From assembly GCA_030065615.1 (NCBI GenBank), contig JASJDR010000039.1, positions 1-60,021 of the forward strand: DNA of 60,021 nucleotides. The letters are read 5' to 3'. A program made the translations under genes and the position numbers. The stretch's first letter is position 1. Every line of letters begins with the position of its first letter. Below, piece by piece: positions 26,939 to 34,451 of this stretch. The DNA is from Xenococcus sp. MO_188.B8. GTDB taxonomy: Bacteria; Cyanobacteriota; Cyanobacteriia; Cyanobacteriales; Xenococcaceae. The notes beneath the pieces are model-generated. The model was given only the letters and a program-made list of their open reading frames with translations, did not search any database and had not been told where the DNA came from.

Positions 26939-27535
26939 AAAATTTATGATATTGAGTGACAGGATCTATAGCGCTATAGTTTGTTCTTGATTAAGTGCGC
27001 CCCGCTTTGCGGATCTCGAAGAGATCGTATTCTTAGCAACACAAATGATTACATTGCGGAGTAGTATAAATCCCCAACTCTATCAAGAGAACATTTACGA
27101 TATCGAGTGACAGGATCTATAGCGCTATAGTTTGTTCTTGACTGGACGCGCCCCGCTTTGCGGATCTCGAAGAGATCGCATTCTTAGTAACACAAATGAT
27201 TACATTGCGGAGTAGTATAAGTCCTCAACTCTATCAAGAGAACATTTACGATATCGAGTTATGGGATCTATAGCGCTATAGTTTGTTCTTGATTAAGTGC
27301 GCCCCGCTTTGCGGATCTCGAAGAGATCGCATTCTTAGTAACACAAATGATTACATTGCGGAGTAGTATAAGTCCTCAACTCTATCAAGAGAACATTTAC
27401 GATATCGAGTTACAGAATCTATATCGCTATAGTTTGTTCTTGACTGGACGCGATCAGCTAAAAGCTGGTACTGCGGCGCACTTTAGAAATACGATTAACT
27501 ACATTGAGGAGTAGTATGAACTCTCAACTCTATCC
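26939..27535 (+). repeat. 151-bp tandem repeat array (about four copies)
   Basis: Equivalent points (AGGATCTATA or variant) occur at 26961, 27112, 27263 and 27414, exactly 151 bp apart. Each unit has the perfect palindrome CTATAGCGCTATAG (degenerate in the last copy), a GC-rich palindromic repeat CCCCGCTTTGCGGATCTCG, the block GATTACATTGCGGAGTAGTAT and a CTCAACTCTATC segment. In the fourth copy the GC-rich module is replaced by another (GATCAGCTAAAAGCTGG) and GTAGTATA becomes GTAGTATG. No unit is open in any long frame. The array separates the NACHT and Rpn remnants. Confidence 0.92.
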
Positions 27536-27554
27536 AGAACAGTTGATAGAATAA

Positions 27555-28249
27555 ACCATTGTTTCGTTAGCAGATTATGTAAGAGAACAAAGTAATATCG
27601 CAGCAGCAACTTCAATTTTGGCAGGATTAGTATTAAACAAGGAAGTGATTAAGCTCTGATTCCGCAGAAAAAAAATATAGGCTCAATGAATTAATTTGAG
27701 CACTGAAATACAGCTTTGGAACTTCTATTTTGAATTAATTTAGTCGATTTTAGCTGATATACCGCGCCCCGCGAAGCGGATCTCTTCGAGATCGCGATTT
27801 AGTTTATAGCGATCGCATTAATAACTAAGAATTATTTTTATCCGCGATCAGCGAAGCTGGCACTGCGTGATCGCTATAAACGACAAAATGGCTTGTAATA
27901 CTTGTTTGGCAAAGCTTTGAGACAATATAAATCAAATTAATTGTTTGAGACTCAAAATTTTTCTGCGGAATGTGGGATTAAGCAATTACTACGGGAGGAA
28001 ATTATGCAGGAATCAGTAATCTATCAAGATATTAAGGAACAAGGTATCAAACAAGGTCTACAACAAGGTCTACAACAAGGTCAAGTCAGTTTAGTTTTGC
28101 GACTATTAAAACGCCGCCTTGGCAAGATTGAATCGGGCGACGAAACTCGCATTATTGGATTATCTGTTGAACATTTAGAAGCTTTAGGAGAAGCTTTATT
28201 AGATTTCTCTAATCGCGATGATTTATTGGCTTGGTTAGCTAATAATTGA
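27555..28249 (+). pseudogene. Rpn/DUF4351 family nuclease gene: 3' part, split by a MITE
   Basis: The frame from 27555 reads VSLADYVREQSNIAAATSILAG and LVLNKEVIK. After the insertion at 27655-27975 it continues QLLREEIMQESVIYQDIKEQG, a QGLQQGLQQGQ repeat, then VLRLLKRRLGKI and LEALGEALLDFSNRDDLLAWL, the DUF4351 C-terminus. These are consecutive parts of the Rpn-type PD-(D/E)XK proteins. Removing the insertion plus one 8-bp duplicate restores a continuous frame. The N-terminal nuclease domain is absent, lost into the 151-bp array, and a TAA at 27552 precedes the fragment. A short product could still start at the ATG at 28004. Confidence 0.78.
27655..27975. mobile_element. MITE inserted in the Rpn/DUF4351 gene
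   Basis: The 321-bp element is bounded by inverted repeats TCTGATTCCGCAGAAAAA (left) and CCACATTCCGCAGAAAAA (right, read as reverse complement). They are identical over the inner 14 bp, with weaker matching for about 25 bp more inside. The direct duplication GATTAAGC flanks it at 27647-27654 and 27976-27983. It encodes no transposase. Internally it holds two of the dispersed palindromic repeats (27765-27797, 27844-27872). It must be moved by a transposase elsewhere in the genome that makes 8-bp duplications. Confidence 0.78.
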
Positions 28250-28269
28250 GTTCAGAAACTCTATAGGAT

Positions 28270-29307
28270 TTACAAATAGAGTTGCATCACATCAGCAATA
28301 TTCATTCTGGAGCGCACTTCTAAATCTAGGTCGGAACGATGTCCACGGTCAAAATGCTCCGCAGCAGCACAACCAATCATCGCGGCATTGTCAGTACATA
28401 AATTTAGAGGAGGAAAATAAACCTGAAGATTATATTCTTTGGCCGCAGTTAATAAATGTTGCCGTAGTCCGCTATTAGCGGCTACACCACCGCCAACCGT
28501 AATTGTTTTTAAACCATAATCTAAAGCACATTTAATTGTTCTTTTTGTTAATGCCTTGGCAACGGTTGCTTGAAAACTAGCAGCAATATCTGTCACAGGA
28601 ATCTCTCCTTGAGTTTGTAGCTTTTGTACCAGTCTTAAGACTGCGGTTTTCAAACCACTAAAACTACTGTCATAGGGGTGATAACCTCCTTCTGGTAAAG
28701 ATATTTTACCTTCTGGTAACTTAAAAGCTCGGGGATTACCTTTTTTGGCTAACTTATCGATAATTGGCCCGCCCGGATAACCCAATTCCAGTAATCTAGC
28801 TACTTTGTCAAAGGCTTCTCCTGCTGCGTCATCTCTGGTGGTACCTAATACTTCGTATTTACCACAATTTTTAACATAAATCATACTGGTATGTCCCCCA
28901 GAAACCAACAAGCATAAAAAAGGCGGTTGCAACTCTGGTTGATCGAGGTAGGCAGCGTAAATATGTCCTTCTAAATGGTGAATTCCTAAAAATGGCTTGT
29001 GATAAAGCAAGGATAAAGTCTTAGCAGCGGTAACTCCTACTAATAATGCTCCAACTAAGCCAGGAGCCGAAGTTGCTGCAATTGCGTCAATATCACCCCA
29101 ATCTAAGCCCGATTCGTCTAAAGCGCGATCGAGACAAGAGTTAATTGTTTCTAAATGTTTTCGGGATGCTAACTCTGGAACAACTCCACCATAAAGCTGG
29201 TGTAAATCAATTTGAGACGATACAATACTACTCAAAACTTTACGATTATTTACAATAGCAGTTGCTGTTTCGTCACAACTTGTTTCGATTGATAAAATTG
29301 TTGCCAT
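28270..29307 (-). CDS. tsaD: tRNA N6-adenosine threonylcarbamoyltransferase TsaD
   Basis: TsaD (Gcp/YgjD) transfers the threonylcarbamoyl group to A37 of ANN-decoding tRNAs (t6A). The 345-residue ASKHA-fold protein has all marks: [16 protein letters not shown] at the N-terminus, the metal-binding HxxxH in [26 protein letters not shown], and [15 protein letters not shown] with [12 protein letters not shown] at the C-terminus. It is divergent from psaF, an arrangement seen in many cyanobacteria. Confidence 0.98.
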   Translation of the reverse strand: MATILSIETSCDETATAIVNNRKVLSSIVSSQIDLHQLYGGVVPELASRKHLETINSCLDRALDESGLDWGDIDAIAATSAPGLVGALLVGVTAAKTLSLLYHKPFLGIHHLEGHIYAAYLDQPELQPPFLCLLVSGGHTSMIYVKNCGKYEVLGTTRDDAAGEAFDKVARLLELGYPGGPIIDKLAKKGNPRAFKLPEGKISLPEGGYHPYDSSFSGLKTAVLRLVQKLQTQGEIPVTDIAASFQATVAKALTKRTIKCALDYGLKTITVGGGVAANSGLRQHLLTAAKEYNLQVYFPPLNLCTDNAAMIGCAAAEHFDRGHRSDLDLEVRSRMNIADVMQLYL

Positions 29308-29459
29308 CCTTTGATAAGTTTATCTAAAAGAATAATTTTCTTTGTCTTGAAGCTTTGCTCTAGTAATTAAACGAGAGTAAGGTTTCTTCGGCGTCCAAGA
29401 AATATCTTGACGCTATTGTTGAAACACTATTATCTCCTGTAACAAAAGGAAACAAATTC

Positions 29460-29954
29460 ATGAGAAGATTGTTTGCTTTAATTTTAGTCATTACCCTCTG
29501 GTTTAACTTTGCTCCTCCTGCATCCGCTGATGTAGCTGGACTGACTAAGTGCGCAGATAACCCTGCGTTCCAGCAAAAGTCCAAGTCTTATTTGAACACA
29601 ACTGGTGACCCCAATTCTGGTGCGGCACGTGCTGAGCGTTACTCACAAGCTCTTTGTGGTCCTGAAGGCTATCCTCACTTAATTGTAGATGGTCGTTTAT
29701 CTCATATGGGAGATTTCGCAATTCCAGGAATTCTCTTTCTTTATATCGCTGGATGGATTGGTTGGGCTGGACGTTCCTACCTAATCGCTATCCGTGATGA
29801 GAAGAATCCTGAAATGAGTGAAATCACGATTAATGTTCCTTTAGCAGTAAGTAAAATGTTAGCGGCGGCTACTTGGCCGTTGTTAGCTTTCACTGCTTAT
29901 GCTAGTGGCAATTTAATTGCTAAAGATTCGGAAGTTCCCATTTCCCCTCGTTAG
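29460..29954 (+). CDS. psaF: Photosystem I subunit III PsaF
   Basis: PsaF is the lumen-exposed PSI subunit near the plastocyanin/cytochrome c6 docking site. The 164-residue precursor has a signal peptide cut after ASA ([10 protein letters not shown]). The mature part begins [19 protein letters not shown] and has the conserved Cys pair (TKCADN, ALCGPEG). One TM helix follows ([20 protein letters not shown]), with the C-terminal hydrophobic stretch [15 protein letters not shown]. psaJ begins 29 bp downstream, so the two form the usual psaFJ operon. Confidence 0.98.
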   Translation: MRRLFALILVITLWFNFAPPASADVAGLTKCADNPAFQQKSKSYLNTTGDPNSGAARAERYSQALCGPEGYPHLIVDGRLSHMGDFAIPGILFLYIAGWIGWAGRSYLIAIRDEKNPEMSEITINVPLAVSKMLAAATWPLLAFTAYASGNLIAKDSEVPISPR

Positions 29955-29983
29955 AAATAGTCTAGTTTTAATGGAGAATATTT

Positions 29984-30097
29984 ATGGCCAAATTCTTGTC
30001 TTCGGCTCCAGTACTCCTTACGGCTTTGCTGGTTTTTACAGCAGGTCTCTTGATTGAGGTTAATCGTTTCTATCCCGATTTGCTTTTCCATCCTTAG
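29984..30097 (+). CDS. psaJ: Photosystem I subunit IX PsaJ
   Basis: A 37-residue single-helix PSI subunit that stabilises PsaF. The sequence begins [18 protein letters not shown] and ends [11 protein letters not shown], with the TM helix in between and the conserved Glu in [11 protein letters not shown], as in all PsaJ proteins. GGAG lies 10 bases before the ATG. It is the second gene of psaFJ. Confidence 0.97.
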   Translation: MAKFLSSAPVLLTALLVFTAGLLIEVNRFYPDLLFHP

Positions 30098-30269
30098 TTC
30101 TATTAAGCTGGAAAAAATAGTCCCAGAAACGAATTGTAGGGCTTTTATTGTAGACTTTCAACTAAGTAACTCGTGATTTTTAAGGCAACTCTGTATTTCG
30201 TGTATAGTTTAGTCTTGTGATCGCGAGTTATTTGCTTTATTTTTCGAGGTGTGCCCAAGAAATAACCTC

Positions 30270-30809
30270 TTATCTTTTCCCTTTTACTTTTTTCTTTTTA
30301 CCTATTTTACGTTGTTTTTTGAGAGCTGAATTAATCCAGTCACTCAAAGAATGGCTCATGGCTCCTGATTCTAAACCCAGCCATAAAGCAACTGTCTCTG
30401 CTGCATACTTATTAGTCATGAGCTCAATTCCTTGGAGGATAAACCTTTGCCAATTCCAAGGAAAGCCGAACAGTAATTGCGCGATCGCTACCAGAAAAAT
30501 TGCGATCGCAAATACAATCAGCAAAAGATAGATTACTCTAATAACCGTGCCAATAATAAAGCCGTGGGAAAATAAGGAGCGGTGAGAGAAAAGTTTGCGA
30601 TAGGGAAGCCAAATCCATCGTAGAGCCCCCCAACGTTTGTATTGTGCAGAATAGATATCAAGATCGGGGCCAAACATCAATCCACTAAAGAAAAAGCCAC
30701 CTCCGGTTAGTAGAGTTACTTCCCCATTGCGAGTCACCAGATAGGTAGCAACCACAATCCAAGGAAAAATCCATAAAGTAATGCGATCGTGAGTGCGACC
30801 TGATGGCAT
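30270..30809 (-). CDS. Putative metal-binding membrane protein (DUF2227)
   Basis: A 179-residue protein with the DUF2227 pattern: MPSGRTHDRITLW at the N-terminus, GLMFGPDLDIYS, KLFSHRSLFSHG, and a late MSHSLSDW. The His and Asp residues suggest a metal-dependent hydrolase-like site embedded in a membrane protein with about three to four hydrophobic segments (15-32, 40-52, 95-125). The biochemical function is unknown. It ends in a very basic tail (KKQRKIGKKKKVKGKR). It lies between the PSI genes on the opposite strand. Confidence 0.78.
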   Translation of the reverse strand: MPSGRTHDRITLWIFPWIVVATYLVTRNGEVTLLTGGGFFFSGLMFGPDLDIYSAQYKRWGALRWIWLPYRKLFSHRSLFSHGFIIGTVIRVIYLLLIVFAIAIFLVAIAQLLFGFPWNWQRFILQGIELMTNKYAAETVALWLGLESGAMSHSLSDWINSALKKQRKIGKKKKVKGKR

Positions 30810-31058
30810 AATTTTCTCAACGGTAACAAAATCAATAAAAGATATAAAAAGGAGCTAATAGTCAATAGCTAAGAGCCTTTCTGGTTAAGATCAACCGCCA
30901 ATTTAGGTAATGAGATCTGAGTTTGTCAATTAAGAAATTTGTAGAGTTGTATCTTTTACTTAATAATTCCCTTGAGTAATCTCCAATCTTAACCATAAAA
31001 TAAGCGAAGATAAACCAAGTAGAAACATATTCTATTTCATTTGAGGAATAAATTTATC

Positions 31059-31154
31059 ATGCCAGTAACTGAGACTCAAGTTATCGTTGCAATCATCATC
31101 TCTTTATTTCCTGCTTTCTTGGCTTTGCGCCTGGGAACAGAACTTTATAAGTAA
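31059..31154 (+). CDS. psaM: Photosystem I subunit XII PsaM
   Basis: A 31-residue single-helix PSI subunit: MPVTETQVIVAIII at the start and LALRLGTELYK at the end. The TETQV opening and the final RLxTELYK motif are diagnostic of PsaM. TGAGGA lies about 17 bases upstream of the ATG. PsaM sits at the PSI trimer/monomer contact with PsaB. It stands alone about 1 kb downstream of psaFJ on the same strand. Confidence 0.94.
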   Translation: MPVTETQVIVAIIISLFPAFLALRLGTELYK

Positions 31155-31408
31155 GTTGAGATTGTCAACGAAGGACATCTAAGGGATGAGGGATGAAGGA
31201 TGAAGAGTAAACGATGAAGGATGAAGCGTTCAGACCCCCTAAAGGGTTTAACAGTATCTCTCCCATCTCTCCCATCTTCCTCATCTCCTGAAGCTTCCAC
31301 TGTTCTCATCACTGTGTAATCTTCATGAACACCAGCTTATTTTAGATTGGCGACATTGCTAAAAAATTGCTAATCTGGAGTCTCAATTAGATTCCTGGTG
31401 GGGGATTT

Positions 31409-31801
31409 ATGAAAACCCCGAATAGAAAAGTTAGCCATCAAACTACTTCAGAACCTAGTCGGCGTAAGTTACCAAGTCGCAGACTTAGGAATTATCCTGT
31501 AGGGCAAGGACTTGTAACAGAAATTAGTCTTAAGTTATTTTTTAGCTTCGTAATTGGCGCGACGGCGGTGGTTTCTGTGATGAGATTAGTGCCTTACCAT
31601 CAAGCCCAAAAGGCCAAGTTAAAAGAAATTCGTTCCCAAGTAGAAGAAACGGAAAGAAGAGTCGAAGTTTTACGTAATCAACTCCATCGCAATTTTGATT
31701 CTGAGAAAACAAAAATTTTGATGGAAGAATATAGTCCTGCTATTAGACCCAATCGCAGTCGAGTATTTTTGGAAGAAGATCCCGAAAGCAATGAACAGTA
31801 A
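31409..31801 (+). CDS. Hypothetical bitopic protein with coiled coil
   Basis: A 130-residue protein with a basic, Ser/Arg-rich N-terminus (1-45), one TM segment (about 48-68, LKLFFSFVIGATAVVSVM), a coiled coil (about 72-100, KLKEIRSQVEETERRVEVLRNQL) and a short acidic tail. The topology resembles FtsL/FtsB/DivIC-type division proteins, but I see no specific signature and do not claim that role. Many cyanobacteria have a protein of this design. It is preceded by a stretch of short direct repeats (GATGAAGGATGAAG) at 31185-31225. Confidence 0.7.
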   Translation: MKTPNRKVSHQTTSEPSRRKLPSRRLRNYPVGQGLVTEISLKLFFSFVIGATAVVSVMRLVPYHQAQKAKLKEIRSQVEETERRVEVLRNQLHRNFDSEKTKILMEEYSPAIRPNRSRVFLEEDPESNEQ

Positions 31802-31864
31802 ACTACTCATTCTTCGATTATGAGAATCAAATCACATCACAGACCAGGAATGCAATTCCACTTA

Positions 31865-32791
31865 TCAGAAAAATGGGTTCCAACTTGTTCCCCGATAACC
31901 AAAATCAAACAATTGAGGATGGAGAATTTCAGCTAAGATTTCCGCTGAATCAACTAATCTAGGGCCTGGACGATTGAAATAGGCATTGCCGTCAACGATA
32001 AAAACTTTGCCATTTTTAACTGCTTTTAAGTTCGGCCAATTGGGATGCTGAATCAGTACTTGTGATTCTTTTTCCGTACGTTCTAGATCGAAGCCGCAGG
32101 GCATAATCACGATCGCGTCTGGATCAGCTTCGGTTAAAATTTCCCAAGAGAGATAGGTCGAATGTTCGCCTTTTACTCCTAAAACTGATTTGCCACCGGC
32201 AATTTCAATTAATTCAGGAACCCAGTTACCTCCTCCCATTAGTGGTTCAGTCCATTCTAGAGCCACAACAGTGGGTAAATTTTCTAGGGGTTTAATCTTT
32301 TCTGCGATCGCATTTATCCTAGCTTGTATTTTATTTAAAGCTGATTGAGCTGAGGCTCCCAGAGTTTGAGCCACTTTTTCAATATCTTGCCAGACTTCCT
32401 GTAGTAAATTGGGCTGTAATGAAATAACCTGAGGATGGGATTTAGTTAAACTCGCGATCGCTTTTTCTACCTCGGCAAAATTAACCGCACAAACATCACA
32501 TTGATCTTGAGTGATAATATGAGTTGGTTGTAACTTCTCTAAGACATCAAGCTTAATCTGGTAAATACTAAGAGCTTGTTGCAGTAGAGTTTGTACATCC
32601 TTGTCTATCTGACCACTGTTGTTCTTGCTATTGACTGTAGCTTCGGTACAGACTGGTAAATCTTTAACTGAGGGAGGATAATCGCATTCGTGAGAGCGTC
32701 CCACTAAAGCATAAGTTAAACCCAAACAGTGAATAATCTCTGTAGCACTGGGAAGCAGGGAAACAATTCTGAGACTAGTTGTATTGCTCAT
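31865..32791 (-). CDS. Cobalamin-binding protein (BtuF-like)
   Basis: A 308-residue protein of the BtuF/FhuD-type binding fold. It opens LRIVSLLPSATEIIHCLGL and contains GRSHECDYPP, THIITQDQCDVCAV, ALEWTEPLMGGGNWVPELIEIAGG and DPDAIVIMPCGFDLERT, the standard cobalamin-binding-protein sequence. There is no signal peptide, so it is cytoplasmic in this form, as in many cyanobacterial homologs. The role is probably B12/cobinamide handling. No btuC/btuD genes are adjacent, but cbiD, a cobalamin synthesis gene, lies 20 kb away. Confidence 0.86.
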   Translation of the reverse strand: MSNTTSLRIVSLLPSATEIIHCLGLTYALVGRSHECDYPPSVKDLPVCTEATVNSKNNSGQIDKDVQTLLQQALSIYQIKLDVLEKLQPTHIITQDQCDVCAVNFAEVEKAIASLTKSHPQVISLQPNLLQEVWQDIEKVAQTLGASAQSALNKIQARINAIAEKIKPLENLPTVVALEWTEPLMGGGNWVPELIEIAGGKSVLGVKGEHSTYLSWEILTEADPDAIVIMPCGFDLERTEKESQVLIQHPNWPNLKAVKNGKVFIVDGNAYFNRPGPRLVDSAEILAEILHPQLFDFGYRGTSWNPFF

Positions 32792-32919
32792 AGGAAATTG
32801 CCTGATAGATTGGATGCTTTCATTATCATTCTAACTATTAACAAGATCGTGCAAGGCATCCTGCAATATTAGCGATCGCACTTTTCCCTTTCCCTGACAA
32901 CACCACATATTACAGTATA

Positions 32920-33591
32920 TTACTGTGACTCATTGTTGGTATCGAGACTATATAATACTTGTTTAATTCGTAATAAAATTCCTAGAGTAATTTGTTTTGT
33001 TAACCAATAGAGAATCGTTAAAATAATAAAGGTAATAAATATTACTAATAAAGGTTTTTTGGCAGTTAAGTCACTTATAGTTGCAGTTAATAAAATATCT
33101 GGTTTAGTAACTAAATCCCAGCTATTAAAGCGACGAAATCGCCCCAGGAAAATACCGATCGCGCATAGGGCATGAGTTATTATCTCGCTGGCAAAAATGA
33201 ATTTTCTGGCACCTTGTTGCTTCAGATAATGACTTTGATTGATTAGCGAAATGACATAAGCTTCCCATCCGAGCAAGATCGCTAATGAATGAAGAGGAAT
33301 AAAAATTAAAGTAGTAATCCAAATAGAGTAGCCCCCTCGAATTGCTTCAATTAAATGGATGATATCAGTTAGCAAATAAGGAGCATTGGGTAAAAAGGTA
33401 AAATAAACAATGAAAACGAGCCACCAAATTGGTGATCTCGAAGTGATCTGCTTCGTAGATCGCTTTTTACCGCGTCTTAGAAACAACAAAAAGCTAAGAA
33501 TCAAAGGAATGAACGCCAAAAATAAATTCCAGACAATCCAACCACTATATTTATTAAATGCTTCAAAAGCATCAGCCAGTATTGATTCCAT
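32920..33591 (-). CDS. DUF1361 membrane protein
   Basis: A 223-residue membrane protein with about six hydrophobic segments and the DUF1361 signature YFTFLPNAPYLLTDIIHL, plus FLGRFRRFNSWDL later. The function is unknown. Residues 43-53 (RSTKQITSRSP) are encoded by a palindromic repeat (33434-33463) that sits in a cytoplasmic loop between TM1 and TM2, so the insertion is probably tolerated. The gene runs on the same strand as the cobalamin-binding protein gene, 128 bp upstream of it. Confidence 0.78.
   Translation of the reverse strand: MESILADAFEAFNKYSGWIVWNLFLAFIPLILSFLLFLRRGKKRSTKQITSRSPIWWLVFIVYFTFLPNAPYLLTDIIHLIEAIRGGYSIWITTLIFIPLHSLAILLGWEAYVISLINQSHYLKQQGARKFIFASEIITHALCAIGIFLGRFRRFNSWDLVTKPDILLTATISDLTAKKPLLVIFITFIILTILYWLTKQITLGILLRIKQVLYSLDTNNESQ
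33434..33463. repeat. Palindromic repeat inside the DUF1361 gene
   Basis: GATCTCGAAGTGATCTGCTT and the following CGTAGATCGC form overlapping inverted repeats built from GATC steps, part of the same repeat family as those at 27001-27331. It preserves the frame of the host gene. Confidence 0.4.
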
Positions 33592-34027
33592 TGTATTGAG
33601 TACCTATGCAAAATTAATTACAAATAACATGATCGCGATCCAATAGTAAAAGATTACATAATTTCTAAGGATCGAGTCTCTTTAACCATTGTTCCCCAGT
33701 AGTTTGAATAACGCGAAGTCAAACCCAAACAAATCAGTAAGTTCGGAATTTCGTCAATCTTATTCAATGAGTCTTATGTTTGTGGTCTATTGTGATTAAT
33801 TGAATAATGTTTATTGATAATTTACTAGTTTGTTTCAAGGGCTTATAGTTTTGGGCTTTGCTTACTCAAACCAACCTAAGAAAGAGACTAACAATATTTA
33901 ATTGTCAGGTTTAATTTTTGTTAACTTCTTAGAACAGTCAATTCGATGGTAATTAAGATAAATCTTATGGATGTGCTGGAATAATACAACAGCCATTTTC
34001 CACTACTATCAATCATAGAGAAAAACT
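33592..34027. other. Upstream region of the RHIM/NLR operon
   Basis: 436 bp, AT-rich, no open frame of note. It must contain the promoter for the two-gene amyloid-signalling operon at 34028. No clear -35/-10 pair or operator stands out. Confidence 0.35.
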
Positions 34028-34435
34028 ATGGAGCCTATTTCTCTTATTATTACAGCTTTATCTGGTGCTGCTGTTGCTGCTGTTCAAGGTGCTGCACATG
34101 GTATTTCTCAAGGTCTTACTCAAGGCAGTGCTCAAAAGGCTTACAATGACTTAAAAGCTTTGATTAAGCGTAAGTTTGCTGGTGAGCCGAAAGCAGAAAT
34201 GGTTTTGGAAGAACATGAAACAGATCCGGAAACCTATGAAGCACCGCTTAAAAAGAAATTGGCTGAAGCTGGTGCTGATAAAGACAAGGAAATTATCAAA
34301 GCAGCTCAAGAATTATTGAAACAGTTAAAACCCGAAGAATCAAAAGCAGGTAAGTTCAATGTGGTTTTTCAAGGTGAAGCTAAGGGAGTTCAAATCGGAA
34401 ATAACAACACACAAACAAATACATTTGGCTCTTAG
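34028..34435 (+). CDS. Small RHIM-like/BASS amyloid-motif effector
   Basis: A 135-residue protein in three parts. The N-terminus (residues 5-30) is a hydrophobic, Ala/Gly-rich helix that could insert in a membrane. The middle (35-105) is a charged helical domain (AYNDLKALIKRKFAGEPKAE and LKKKLAEAGADKDKEIIKAA). The C-terminus (residues 110-135) is a motif with VQIGNNNTQ at 121-129, matching the RHIM core (V/I)-Q-(I/V)-G-x-x-N seen in RIPK1, RIPK3 and bacterial BASS proteins. Small effectors of this type sit next to NLR-like genes in multicellular and filamentous bacteria. It is likely the cell-death executor, triggered when the partner's motif templates its amyloid tail. Confidence 0.87.
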   Translation: MEPISLIITALSGAAVAAVQGAAHGISQGLTQGSAQKAYNDLKALIKRKFAGEPKAEMVLEEHETDPETYEAPLKKKLAEAGADKDKEIIKAAQELLKQLKPEESKAGKFNVVFQGEAKGVQIGNNNTQTNTFGS

Positions 34436-34451
34436 TTGCTGGAGAATCTAA

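Noticed and set aside
26939..27535. CRISPR or iteron array
   Set aside because: The period is 151 bp with no unique spacers. There is no replication gene beside it, so iterons are not supported either.
27941..28003. Translation start of the DUF4351 ORF at the TTG at 27941
   Set aside because: Those codons lie partly within the right end of the MITE. The pre-insertion frame comes from upstream, so the TTG is only an artefact of the insertion.
30217..30531. Plus-strand ORF opposite the DUF2227 gene
   Set aside because: It is antisense to a clearly coding frame and shows no motif.
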